Shown: one piece after another, positions 55,861-64,000 of the stretch
Position numbering within the stretch: the first letter of the stretch is position 1
Layout: the number at the start of each line of letters is the position of its first letter
Origin: Saccharomycopsis phalli
Lineage: Eukaryota; Ascomycota; Saccharomycetes; Ascoideales; Saccharomycopsidaceae
DNA length: 64,000 nt
NCBI GenBank assembly: GCA_020342235.1
Contig: CP073216.1
Coordinates: 186,001-250,000, forward strand
Reading direction: 5' to 3'
The notes under the pieces: model-generated
What the model was told of the DNA's origin: nothing
Database searches by the model: none
The model's input: only the letters and a program-made list of their open reading frames with translations
Translations under genes and position numbers: made by a program

Positions 55861-56526
55861 ATGGCTATTCATAGACATTTAAGCAGGTTAGTAAAGCATA
55901 GAACCAAAAAAAAACACAAGATAAACTAACGGAACAGAACAGCATCTCATAGAAGGGCTCTACTAAGAAACTTGGCCACTGCATTGATTGAGAAGGAGTC
56001 AATTACGACTACCTGGGCAAAGGCTAAAGAGACACAAAAATACACCGAGAAGATAATATCGTACACGAAAATCCAAGACCAGCAGAAAGCAAAACAGCTA
56101 GCACAGGGCAAACTTTTCAAGCATGGCTCGATTTTGCCTAAATTATTCAATGATCTTGGACCACGATATGCTGACAGACCAGGAGGATACACCCGAGTTT
56201 TAAAGTTGGAGCACAGAATGTATGACAAGGCGCCTGCTGCAATTATCGAGTTGGTCGATGGCAAGCGAGAACTTAAGCTTTGGCTTACTGCTCGAGTGGT
56301 TGCCCGATTGGAGAAGCAGGGTTTGCCAATCGACAGCACTACGCAAGGAAACGTGGACAAGTTGGTAAAGTACAAGGAGAATGGAGAAGCGCAATTCCGG
56401 GAATTGGTTGAGGAGATGAAAGAATTGTTCTACAGTACCGAGGAAAGCACAGAACTACTACCAAGAGAATGGCAAGGTAAGGATGAACGGAAGAATATCC
56501 AAGTACTCCCGCATCCTAGTAAATAA
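55861..56526 (+). CDS. MRPL8: MRPL8, mitochondrial ribosomal protein bL17m (spliced)
   Basis: Exon 1 (55861-55886) encodes MAIHRHLS plus two bases. The 51-nt intron (55887-55937) begins GTTAGT and ends AACTAACGGAACAG. Exon 2 (55938-56526) continues RTASHRRALLRNLATALIEK. The total is 204 residues. Conserved bL17 features are HRRALLRNLATALIEKESI and GPRYADRPGGYTRVLKLEHR. Using the next AG as acceptor would break the frame, so this acceptor is preferred. The protein sits near the exit of the mitoribosomal tunnel. Confidence 0.9.
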
Positions 56527-56585
56527 TAATGAATTACTGTATATAAACGCAATACAACATTACGTAAGACTAGCATGCATTTAAT

Positions 56586-57953
56586 CTATTGGACAGAGTT
56601 TTCTTGCTTTTGAACAATGGATGTCAATATTTGATTTGATCTGAAGGACAAGCCTCTGGTCTTTTCAATAACTTCTTGGTAAACGCTGGCGATTGGTGGG
56701 TTCATTATAACAGTTCCTTCGCTTTCATCAATCTTGGCGTTCATCTTGGTGTCTCTGATCAACTTGGCAATCCATTGTTCGCCTTGCTCATTAGACAAGT
56801 CTAATGAGCTAGATATTTGTGCCAAGTCGATCCGTTGGTGAACTCTGCAATAGACCTCGCTAATCAAGTAGCGGGCATTTTCTACAAAAGCACCAGCACC
56901 ACTCACCAAGAAAAAGTCAGACTTTATTATAGCAGCAGCCTCGTTTAACTTGGTAGTGGCCTCCTCGAAGTTATAGTCAATGTACAATGCCTTGATGAAA
57001 TCGGTCAATGGATCGTGGTACTCGTACAACTCCTGGCCAACCACTCTTATTATATCATTCAATCTTTTCTGGAAGATGGAGATGTTACGAGTGTTTGTCG
57101 AGGACGAAACCACAGCTGCAACCAAGTATCGCAATATCCAAGGACATGCGGCTTGGATAGTGGACAAGTACGAGCTGCTGCAGAACAAGTCGCACAATTG
57201 GTCTAAGCCGTTCTTTGAGTTGAAAAATGGAAAAAGAGCCCAGTGGATTATCCATGTTCTGTTGTGTAGCTGGACCAATGGGTCATTGAAAGATCTGGAA
57301 TCAATTACCTCCCTCAACTTGGCCAACTCTTGTAAAGCAGTATCCCATTGTAAAGTGATAATCTCACTGGCAAATCTTCCCCAGGTGGCGCTCACTATTA
57401 AGTCCACGTTGGTGGACAAGACTCTGAAGTTGTTGAACAAGTCAGATGCCATAACGTAGTCGCCTCTGTTGTACTGAAACTGCGCAAACTTGTAAAGTGC
57501 GTTTATCTTCTCTTCGGTAACACCATGCTCAGTCTCCAAGTACTTTTGGTTGTAGTTTTTGTCCTGTTTCAAATGATCCTGCACTTCCTTGTTAGATAAG
57601 ATATTCAAGGTATCTCTGGTCTCTTTGTCCAATCTGTCAGTCTCTTTCTCAACAAACTCCTCCTTCTCCAGTAACTCCTTTGGGAACTCCTTCTTTGGGT
57701 GTAAAAACTCGTATTGCTCCTTCAAAAAAGTTACCATGTTGGTGTCTTTGAGTAAATCATATCCCAATTGGATAGCCGCCTCTTTATCGTAGATTAACTC
57801 CGACCCCAAAAACTCCACCAACGGGTAAATCAAGTGACGATCCAAAAATGGAATTATCTTTCCAGTCAAGTCATATTCGCGAGCAATTTCAAGTTCTGCT
57901 TTGCTCAAGGCTGGTTCTGTGGATTCGCTCATTATGTCGATTGAGATTTCCAT
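56586..57953 (-). CDS. INT6: eIF3e/INT6, translation initiation factor 3 subunit e
   Basis: The product has 455 residues from the ATG at 57953; a second in-frame ATG at 57932 (MSESTEPALSK) is an equally plausible start. The N terminus carries the eIF3e signature (YDLTGKIIPFLDRHLIYPLV then EFL). Helical TPR-like repeats follow and the PCI domain lies at about 340-420. eIF3e is part of the PCI scaffold of eIF3 on the 40S subunit. S. cerevisiae has lost this subunit, so its presence marks a yeast with a fuller eIF3. Divergent from POL32. Confidence 0.92.
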   Translation of the reverse strand: MEISIDIMSESTEPALSKAELEIAREYDLTGKIIPFLDRHLIYPLVEFLGSELIYDKEAAIQLGYDLLKDTNMVTFLKEQYEFLHPKKEFPKELLEKEEFVEKETDRLDKETRDTLNILSNKEVQDHLKQDKNYNQKYLETEHGVTEEKINALYKFAQFQYNRGDYVMASDLFNNFRVLSTNVDLIVSATWGRFASEIITLQWDTALQELAKLREVIDSRSFNDPLVQLHNRTWIIHWALFPFFNSKNGLDQLCDLFCSSSYLSTIQAACPWILRYLVAAVVSSSTNTRNISIFQKRLNDIIRVVGQELYEYHDPLTDFIKALYIDYNFEEATTKLNEAAAIIKSDFFLVSGAGAFVENARYLISEVYCRVHQRIDLAQISSSLDLSNEQGEQWIAKLIRDTKMNAKIDESEGTVIMNPPIASVYQEVIEKTRGLSFRSNQILTSIVQKQENSVQ

Positions 57954-58060
57954 CAAATTTTTTCAACCACAATTGGGTGTGTGGATGTGTGCATGCATGA
58001 TGATGCGACAATCACATTATCACTATTTACGCGTAGGTATTTTTGGTGTAGCATCAGAAC

Positions 58061-59295
58061 ATGGCGACAGTGGACGAATACTTGACCACTAGACTTTTAC
58101 GTGACGAACTACCCGTAAGCTGTTATTTTCGTGTCTTTTTATTTTTCTTGATCTAACATTTTAGGTCAGCTACCGATTGTTGAGCGAGGAATTGGAGTTG
58201 AGCTCAGATGATGCGAAGGAATTCTTGCGTACCTATCTTGAAAAAAACAAGGATAATGTTTCGCCTTCCTATCTAATAGTGGGGAAGATTGGAAGTAATT
58301 TAAAATTGCAGACTGTGCCTGATGATTCAACTAGTGTTGGGACTTTTGACGAGGTGGAATCATTATTGAAAGACGCAAAGGACACTTTCGATGAGATAAA
58401 AAGTTGCCATGTCTACAGTCTAAGTCCGGCAAAATCACATTTTAAATTGTCTGAAATTGTTTCTGGCATTCAGAGTACGGTGGACGAAAAGCATCCGATT
58501 CATGAGAGGGTTAAATTGCTTGAAAAGTTTGGGATCTTCAAAAACCCTGAACCGTTACCGGATTTAACGATACAGCCACCAATGCTGATCAAGAATTTAC
58601 AAGTCCACACGAAACCATCGACGAGTGATACGCCAAAGAAACCACAAGAAGAAAAGAGCGCGAAACCAAAGACTGAGATCAATGCCGGATTAACTTCCAA
58701 GTATGTATCCAGAAAGCAGCAGCCTGCCGCGTCCAAGAACAATTTAATATCAGCATTGAGCAAGAAGCAGGAAAGCAAACCAGCACCAAAATCCAATAAA
58801 GAGTCAAAGCCAAGCAGCGGTTATAAGTACGTCTCTCGTAAAGGCGAAAGAAGTGCCCCTACCGAGAAAGTGATAGAGCTGCATGCTGACGAAGATGATC
58901 AGATGGACGAAATAGAGGAGATGGAAATAGAACAGCAAAGAAAAGATCTAGAAGGGATTTTTGATGACGACAATTTCGAGCTGGCTAAAAATGAACTGGT
59001 TGAAGAAGAGTCTACTTCTGGAGCTAGTGTGGTGACTGTTGCTTCTAAGTCAGAAATTGGCACTGAGCCAGAAACTGCAGAAACGTTACAGCCCAAGATT
59101 GAGGAAGATGAGGAGCAAGAGTATGAGAAGTATGTTGATGAGGATGGATATTTAGTTACTAAAAAGGTTGCCAAGAGCCGGCCAGCAAAGAAAATACCTG
59201 CCAAACGGGAAGCACCAGCGAAGAGCAGTTCGGGGGCCGCTAAGAGCAAGAAGCAGAAGCAGAGTAGTTTATTGAGTTTCTTTGGGAAGAAATAA
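58061..59295 (+). CDS. POL32: POL32, DNA polymerase delta subunit (spliced)
   Basis: Exon 1 (58061-58114) encodes MATVDEYLTTRLLRDELP. The 50-nt intron (58115-58164) begins GTAAGC and ends ATCTAACATTTTAG. Exon 2 (58165-59295) continues VSYRLLSEELELSSDDAKEF. The total is 394 residues. The N-terminal winged-helix region binds Pol31. The middle is a charged linker with two KYVSRK repeats. The last residues form a PCNA-interacting PIP box (KQSSLLSFFGKK: Q, L and FF in register). Pol32 supports polymerase delta processivity, zeta-dependent mutagenesis and break-induced replication. Confidence 0.9.
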
Positions 59296-59750
59296 CGACT
59301 TTTTTTCGGCATAAAATTATTGTAGTATGCAGTTTTGATTCACGCTACACATTGATGTGCATATGTTAGCAATCGCAGCTATGTCAAACATTACAGGGTG
59401 GATGTAGAGTAGATGTGTTGGTGAGAGAAATCAACTGGTTAATTGTAATAATTGAGTTGTGAGGAGTTGATTTTAGCTTTGAAAACAAACAAAAAAAAAT
59501 AGAGTAATTTGATGGTACCTGGGTACTGTGAAGGAGCCGGTTGAGGGATACTTGACTGGGTCGTGAAGCAATTCATTTAAAACATGTTTATAAGGAGTGT
59601 TGGTGTTGACAATCACGTTTTAATAATAAGCCATTCCAAAAGTAGCAATTGGCCTCGGTCAGGTGGATAAGGTTGCTGGGTAGCCAAGGTTGCTCACAGG
59701 GAATTGTACATATAAACCCAAGTGGACTTGCCATCTAGCTATTTTCGACC
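59296..59750. other. POL32-LEA-like gene intergenic region
   Basis: 455 bp with the POL32 3' end and the promoter of the next gene. Nothing further seen. Confidence 0.4.
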
Positions 59751-60428
59751 ATGAGTTTTTTTAACAGACAATTTTTCGGAGGAGCTGCTTTTGGGGGAGC
59801 AACAGTCTTCTTGTATCAGAAGAATGTGCAATCAAGAAACAGTGCGCTTTGGAGAGAAGCTTACCAAGGGCACGATGATGTGGGGCTTGCTATCAAGAAC
59901 AAGGCAGTCAACCTTGGAGAAGACGTAAAGTCTGCCGCTGAAAACGCAGCTGCTGCTTCTAAGAATGCTGTTGTGGGAGCTAAGGACACTACAATTGAGG
60001 GTGCAGCCAACCTCAAGCACTCAATTGAGCAAAACACCATTGCTGCCAAGAATAAAATTGAGAGCGGTGCGGCAGCAGCAAAGAGTAAAATTGTCGGCGA
60101 GGCCGATGCAGTGGCGAAGGAGGCTGATAAGCAGAGCCGGTCGTGGTTCAGTTGGGGCGAGAAGAAGGCAGACGAAGCAAAGGATGCTGCTCATGACGCG
60201 CATCAGGACCTCAAGGCGAAAACAAGCGAATTGAGGGGCTATGCGCACGATGCTGCCCGTGACGCTAAAGAGACTGCAAACGAGAAGTTGGCAGCCTATG
60301 AGAAGGACGCAAGAAAGGTGGAAAGCTCTTGGCTTAGCTGGGGGTCCAAGAAGGCTGACGAGACCAAGGACGTGTTGGAGGATGCCAACAAGGACGTCCA
60401 AGACCGAATCAAGGAGTTGAAAAAATAG
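59751..60428 (+). CDS. LEA-like repeat protein with N-terminal membrane or targeting segment
   Basis: The product has 225 residues. The N terminus (MSFFNRQFFGGAAFGGATVF) is glycine-rich and hydrophobic and could be a mitochondrial or membrane anchor. The rest is an Ala/Lys/Glu/Asp-rich chain of imperfect 11-residue amphipathic repeats (KDAAHDAHQDLKAKTSEL, ARDAKETANEKLAAYEK), as in group-3 LEA proteins and apolipoprotein-like helices. A SWFSWGEKKADE motif occurs at about 131-142 and again as SWLSWGSKKADE near 191. Such proteins protect membranes under desiccation or bind lipid surfaces; this is inference. I cannot give a named orthologue. Confidence 0.62.
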   Translation: MSFFNRQFFGGAAFGGATVFLYQKNVQSRNSALWREAYQGHDDVGLAIKNKAVNLGEDVKSAAENAAAASKNAVVGAKDTTIEGAANLKHSIEQNTIAAKNKIESGAAAAKSKIVGEADAVAKEADKQSRSWFSWGEKKADEAKDAAHDAHQDLKAKTSELRGYAHDAARDAKETANEKLAAYEKDARKVESSWLSWGSKKADETKDVLEDANKDVQDRIKELKK

Positions 60429-60673
60429 TAACCGAGTTATAGTAGTTGTATGTATACGAGCCAAGTTTATTTCTGTAGTCTTTATCTGTCCAGAGATAAG
60501 GGACTGTGGTGATGTGCATCCCCTGTTGTCAAATTCGGGTCTAAGATTTGCATCCGTGCGTAGATAACCGCTGCAGTTCCGCGTGTTAACCACCTCAGTT
60601 TATCCGGTTGGTATTTTCTTGACCTTTAGCTTTTTTTTTTATACATATTATACCATAATTGCCAGCTGGAATT

Positions 60674-62275
60674 ATGCTGTCAACCAACGAGTCCCATGCC
60701 ACTGAGCACACGACTCTTCTTGCTCAACCTGAGGAGGCGATTTACATCACCGAACCCGAGTTGGATGGACAACAGGACAATGACTACACCACCCTATCTG
60801 AATCCAGGGTCATTGCCCATAAACGACTGAATTTGCTTAGGCTATCCATCATCTCGTTCTTGTTTTTCACCTCGTTGACCATTGCCTTGTCCCCTCGGTT
60901 TATCTTGCAATTGACCAAAATATGCAAGGATTTGTTCCCAGTGGACGTATTCAATGATCCAGGATCAATTTTGTCAAACGTCAAGTGCGACGGAATCCGT
61001 GCTCAGGAGATGTCGTCCAAGGTCGAGTCCACCAATTTGTTCTTGCAATCGTTGCTCAACATCTTGGTGTCGGGAAAAGTGGGCGAGTTTGCTGATAAAA
61101 AGGGAAGAAAGGCCGGCCTTTTGTTGTCCATTTTTTTCCTTCTCGTCAGCAAAATAGGCTCGGCCATCTTCTTGACTCCGCTTGTTCGCTTCAACTTTTA
61201 CCTTTACATCGCCATGGGAGTTGCTCAGTCACTTGCTGGTGGCATGAAGGGGATCTTGGGGATCTTGAGAACCTATGTGGTTGATATCGCAGATCCGTCA
61301 GAAAGAGTCACTGGCTTGAGTATTATGACAGGGTCCTTTTTCACGGGCTTGGCAGTGGGTCCGTTAATCAACTCTGTCGTGAATAAGTTTTCAAGAGGAA
61401 ACGATTTGGTCCCAATCTATATTGAAATCTCTGGCATGACTTTATCTGCCTTGGCTTTTCTCATGTTTGTTCCCGAGACCCACGGAGCTAACAAAAAACA
61501 ACAGGCCTATGCTGACAGTAGCTTTAATCCGTTGGAGCTTTTCTCGTCGTTAAAGTTGTTTCGCATCCGCAAATCAGCCACCAATCCTGACCCAAGAGCA
61601 AAACAGTGTACTGTGATTTTGTTGCTATGCATCAATGTCTTGACATACAGCTCATTAATCACAATTTCTCAAACAGTAATTCTTTACGGAACGCTAAAGT
61701 TTAACTGGACCTCCGTGGATATCGGCTATCTTTTATCTATAGTCGGAGGTTGTAAAGCTTTTCAGTCGTTTGTTGTCATCCCTTGTTATCAATCTTTCTT
61801 ACGGAAAAAGGGCTATAGCACCCAAGAAGATCATGACGCTCGCGACACTCTCAGCAAATCAGAGGTCTTCACCATCCGCATAGCCGCTTTATTTTGTTTG
61901 GTGGAAGCATTTATGTTCTTGACAGCAAAAAGCACTAGTACCATCTATATTGGTGCAATTGTGGGCTCATTTTCTACCATTACAATTCCAAGCATACATG
62001 CAGCAGTGGTAAAGCTATGTTCCGAGAATGTTATCGACGAGTCAAATAGTTCCGAATCAAGAGTAGGGGAGCTCTTTGGTGCTCTTAACTTAATAGAGAA
62101 TCTTTCTATCATGGTTCTCAGCAGTCTGGTGTTGATAGTTTATTCCAAGACTGTGGAAAAGTACTCCAAGGCATGCTTTCTTGTTTTATTTGCCTTTATA
62201 GCAGTGGCTGGTGTATTGTCTTTATTTTTATCCTCAGCCTCCACGAAAAATGATATCGAGGATGATATCCAATAG
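60674..62275 (+). CDS. Major facilitator superfamily transporter
   Basis: The product has 533 residues from the ATG at 60674 (a TTG lies upstream in frame). About 12 hydrophobic segments start near residue 57. The MFS motif between helices 2 and 3 is GEFADKKGRKAGLLLSIF. The helix-4 to -5 region is GILRTYVVDIADPSERVTGL. The N terminus and the central loop (residues about 275-310) are polar. The type resembles vacuolar or drug:H+ antiporter-like fungal MFS proteins such as Ycr023c. Substrate is not predictable. Confidence 0.85.
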   Translation: MLSTNESHATEHTTLLAQPEEAIYITEPELDGQQDNDYTTLSESRVIAHKRLNLLRLSIISFLFFTSLTIALSPRFILQLTKICKDLFPVDVFNDPGSILSNVKCDGIRAQEMSSKVESTNLFLQSLLNILVSGKVGEFADKKGRKAGLLLSIFFLLVSKIGSAIFLTPLVRFNFYLYIAMGVAQSLAGGMKGILGILRTYVVDIADPSERVTGLSIMTGSFFTGLAVGPLINSVVNKFSRGNDLVPIYIEISGMTLSALAFLMFVPETHGANKKQQAYADSSFNPLELFSSLKLFRIRKSATNPDPRAKQCTVILLLCINVLTYSSLITISQTVILYGTLKFNWTSVDIGYLLSIVGGCKAFQSFVVIPCYQSFLRKKGYSTQEDHDARDTLSKSEVFTIRIAALFCLVEAFMFLTAKSTSTIYIGAIVGSFSTITIPSIHAAVVKLCSENVIDESNSSESRVGELFGALNLIENLSIMVLSSLVLIVYSKTVEKYSKACFLVLFAFIAVAGVLSLFLSSASTKNDIEDDIQ

Positions 62276-62453
62276 CTTGATGTTTTATAGTACATTTTAT
62301 ATTATATTTGTCAGAGAATATTACGAGTATTACGAGTATTATCAGTCTTTGTAAGTGATAGACATATATCAAAATGGTCAGGTTGTAGAAATAGTGTACT
62401 TAGTCAAGCCGTGTAACAGAAGCATCAACGAATTCATAGGCAGACTTGGGTAC

Positions 62454-63248
62454 CTAACTGTTATTTTTCATTGTCCGTAAAATATCCATTATTTCAGCAT
62501 GTGTCTTACCCTCAGATTTAGTCGCCTGTATGGTCTCTGGATCAGCTAGTCTCATAAACGGATTAAATGCGAGCTCATCCTTTATGGTGAATAAGCCGGT
62601 AGTGTACTCGGTGTCTTTGACCTGAGCCTCCAATGCTTTTAACAGGCTATTTTTCTTGAGGACTGCCTTGGCAAATTTAATATTACTCTTGGTGTACTCG
62701 TGCCCAGGATAAATCTTGGTGTCGTGGGCCACATTGTTTGGAATAATGTCGTTCAACACTTTATCCATTTCCTCACCAGTTCCCTCGAAGAATCTACCGC
62801 ATCCAGCTGTGAATAAAGTGTCGCCGGAAAACAATGCCTTTTCCCCGGTTTTCTTATCAACGGCGTACCAGCAGATTGAGTCTTGAGTATGACAAGGGGT
62901 ATGCAAAGCAGTGATTTCAATGTCAGAACCAAGCTTCAAAGTTTCCTTGTGCTTAGGAGTGTAAGTCACGTCTGGCGAGTCCTTTCCGGCGTAAAGTGGC
63001 ATAGCTTTGTGGCCCTTGGACTGCAAATATTTCAATATTCCGCTGTTTCCACCCGAGTGATCGTAATGGTGATGGGTATTCACCACTGCTGTAATGTTAA
63101 ATGACTTGTCAAGCTCTACTAACTGAGGAGTCACCTCTCCAACTTCCGCAGGGTCAATTATCCAAGTGTCTCTGGTATGGTCATCAGATAACAAATAGCA
63201 GTAATTGTCGCCATGACCCCATCTCATTGGAATAAATTTAACGTGCAT
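62454..63248 (-). CDS. GLO2: GLO2, hydroxyacylglutathione hydrolase (glyoxalase II)
   Basis: The product has 264 residues. The metallo-beta-lactamase motif THHHYDHSGGN (about 58-68) binds the two metals. H119 of HTPCHTQDS, D143 of FSGDTLFTAGCGRFFEGTGE and H183 of YPGHEYT complete the site. The C-terminal HAGH domain contains ELAFNPFMRLADPE. It hydrolyses S-lactoylglutathione to D-lactate and GSH, detoxifying methylglyoxal. There is no mitochondrial presequence, so the cytosolic form (Glo2) is more likely than Glo4. Confidence 0.95.
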   Translation of the reverse strand: MHVKFIPMRWGHGDNYCYLLSDDHTRDTWIIDPAEVGEVTPQLVELDKSFNITAVVNTHHHYDHSGGNSGILKYLQSKGHKAMPLYAGKDSPDVTYTPKHKETLKLGSDIEITALHTPCHTQDSICWYAVDKKTGEKALFSGDTLFTAGCGRFFEGTGEEMDKVLNDIIPNNVAHDTKIYPGHEYTKSNIKFAKAVLKKNSLLKALEAQVKDTEYTTGLFTIKDELAFNPFMRLADPETIQATKSEGKTHAEIMDILRTMKNNS

Positions 63249-63469
63249 GTTTCTGAATTGATGTGTTTGCTTCTTATTTGTTAGCCTATCCTGAGTATCT
63301 CCGTGTGTTTACGTACTTTAAATGAAAATCTGGTTGCTTTTACAAGAAAATTCATCAATGTATAGTATGTGGCAGGCTGCGGGATTCAGAAGGCCCAGTG
63401 CCGATCCCAATTGGTCAACAAAATACGGGGTAGCCATGATGGGCCATCTGTATTCTAATTGCTCATAAA

Positions 63470-64000
63470 ATGAACAAAAGTACAAATTTGGGCTGCCTAC
63501 CCGAGGAAATATGGCACATTATTCTTCTGCTAATGACACAGCAGCAATTGATCACACTAGCTTTTGTTTGCAAAGGCATTCATAAACAAGTAATGGAGCA
63601 CTTGTATTCGAGCATCATCATAACGGATGCTTATCCGTGTCAATGGCCAAGCAACAAGTTCAAAACAGTTATCGTTTACAAACTGACGGCTAAGAATACA
63701 AATTCTATTGAAAAAATTACCTCATTGACGAAAAATTTACAAACAAAACCACAATTACTTACTCATGTAAGGTCTTTTATATGCGACAACCACAAGGGCA
63801 GCAAGGAGTTGGTCAAGCTTCTAAACGTAATCACACAGGCACCTAAACTAAAAAGACTAGAATATCCTATATCCTGGTTTAAATATGTTACGTGGAATAT
63901 CAATACAAAGATCACTGGAATCAAGTCCATACAGAACTTGTTGACGCCAACAATCAGTGACATTGAAGATTTATCCAGCTACACAAACTTGACTACATTG
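63470..64000 (+). CDS. F-box protein (5' part only)
   Basis: The frame starts at the ATG at 63470 and stays open for 177 codons to the right edge. Residues about 8-50 form an F-box (LGCLPEEIWHIILLLMTQQQ followed by LITLAFVCKGIHKQVMEHLY). The rest (for example LLNVITQAPKLKRLEYP, and TISDIEDLSSYTNLTTL) looks like leucine-rich-repeat-type substrate recognition. F-box proteins recruit targets to SCF ubiquitin ligases through Skp1. Target unknown; the 3' part lies outside the window. Confidence 0.75.
   Translation, partial: MNKSTNLGCLPEEIWHIILLLMTQQQLITLAFVCKGIHKQVMEHLYSSIIITDAYPCQWPSNKFKTVIVYKLTAKNTNSIEKITSLTKNLQTKPQLLTHVRSFICDNHKGSKELVKLLNVITQAPKLKRLEYPISWFKYVTWNINTKITGIKSIQNLLTPTISDIEDLSSYTNLTTL

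Overview
The window is nuclear DNA of an ascomycete yeast. It is gene-dense, with about 43 protein-coding genes, most of them intronless. Introns are short (41-57 nt in most genes, 177-333 nt in ribosomal-protein genes) and carry yeast-type CTAAC/CTAAT branch sites only a few bases before the acceptor. Gene content fits the CUG-Ser1 ('CTG') clade of Saccharomycotina. DPM2 and eIF3e, which S. cerevisiae lacks, are present; histone H4, RPS14 and RPS22 contain no in-frame CTG; and in ADE2 and SER1 a CTG codon falls where the S. cerevisiae protein, as I remember it, has serine. The species is not resolved. Protein lengths below are unaffected by this, but every CTG should be read as Ser.

Layout. 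1-8.2 kb: the 5' end of SDC1, then UGO1 and TLG1 (divergent), a tandem repeat and a broken gene remnant, TDA3, a minisatellite, and the PDK1-type kinase PKH2. 8.9-13.6 kb: DPM2, FZO1, the EMC7 homologue SOP4, and YIP3. 13.6-16.4 kb: an RNA-rich block with an intron-hosted C/D snoRNA, then RPL39, RPS22 and RPS14, all spliced. 16.6-24 kb: MIL1 and APM2 (convergent, and known partners in AP-1 sorting), a pterin carbinolamine dehydratase and a mucin-like membrane protein. 24-30.4 kb: a 1.5-kb AT-rich stretch, the three-exon TFC3 gene and a second C/D-like RNA candidate. 30.4-36.5 kb: SSN8, ADE2, SDS3, a divergent histone H3-H4 pair and AIM19. 36.5-45.4 kb: a zinc-cluster regulator, an HSM3-like helical-repeat protein, SAS3, a WW-domain protein and a His/Tyr-rich orphan. 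45.6-53.5 kb: SER1 and MEC3 (stop codons overlap), a second zinc-cluster regulator, MRPL31, a DUF1640 mitochondrial protein and SEC20. 54-64 kb: TSC10, AIM5/MIC12, MRPL8, eIF3e, POL32, an LEA-like protein, an MFS transporter, GLO2 and the 5' part of an F-box gene.

Themes. Mitochondrial biology is well represented: UGO1 and FZO1 act in the same outer-membrane fusion machinery, and AIM5, AIM19, MRPL31, MRPL8 and the DUF1640 protein are also mitochondrial. Secretory and lipid functions include TLG1, SEC20, YIP3, APM2/MIL1, SOP4, DPM2 and TSC10. Chromatin and transcription are represented by SDC1, SDS3, SAS3, H3/H4, SSN8, TFC3 and two zinc-cluster regulators. CACGTG boxes recur in ten places, nearly all in promoters, consistent with Cbf1 use in this clade. 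No tRNA, transposon, CRISPR array or virus-derived sequence was seen.

The most interesting element is at 13,776-13,938 on the minus strand: an intron in an apparently non-coding host transcript that encloses a C/D snoRNA with two guide segments, both complementary to the same short stretch of 25S rRNA.
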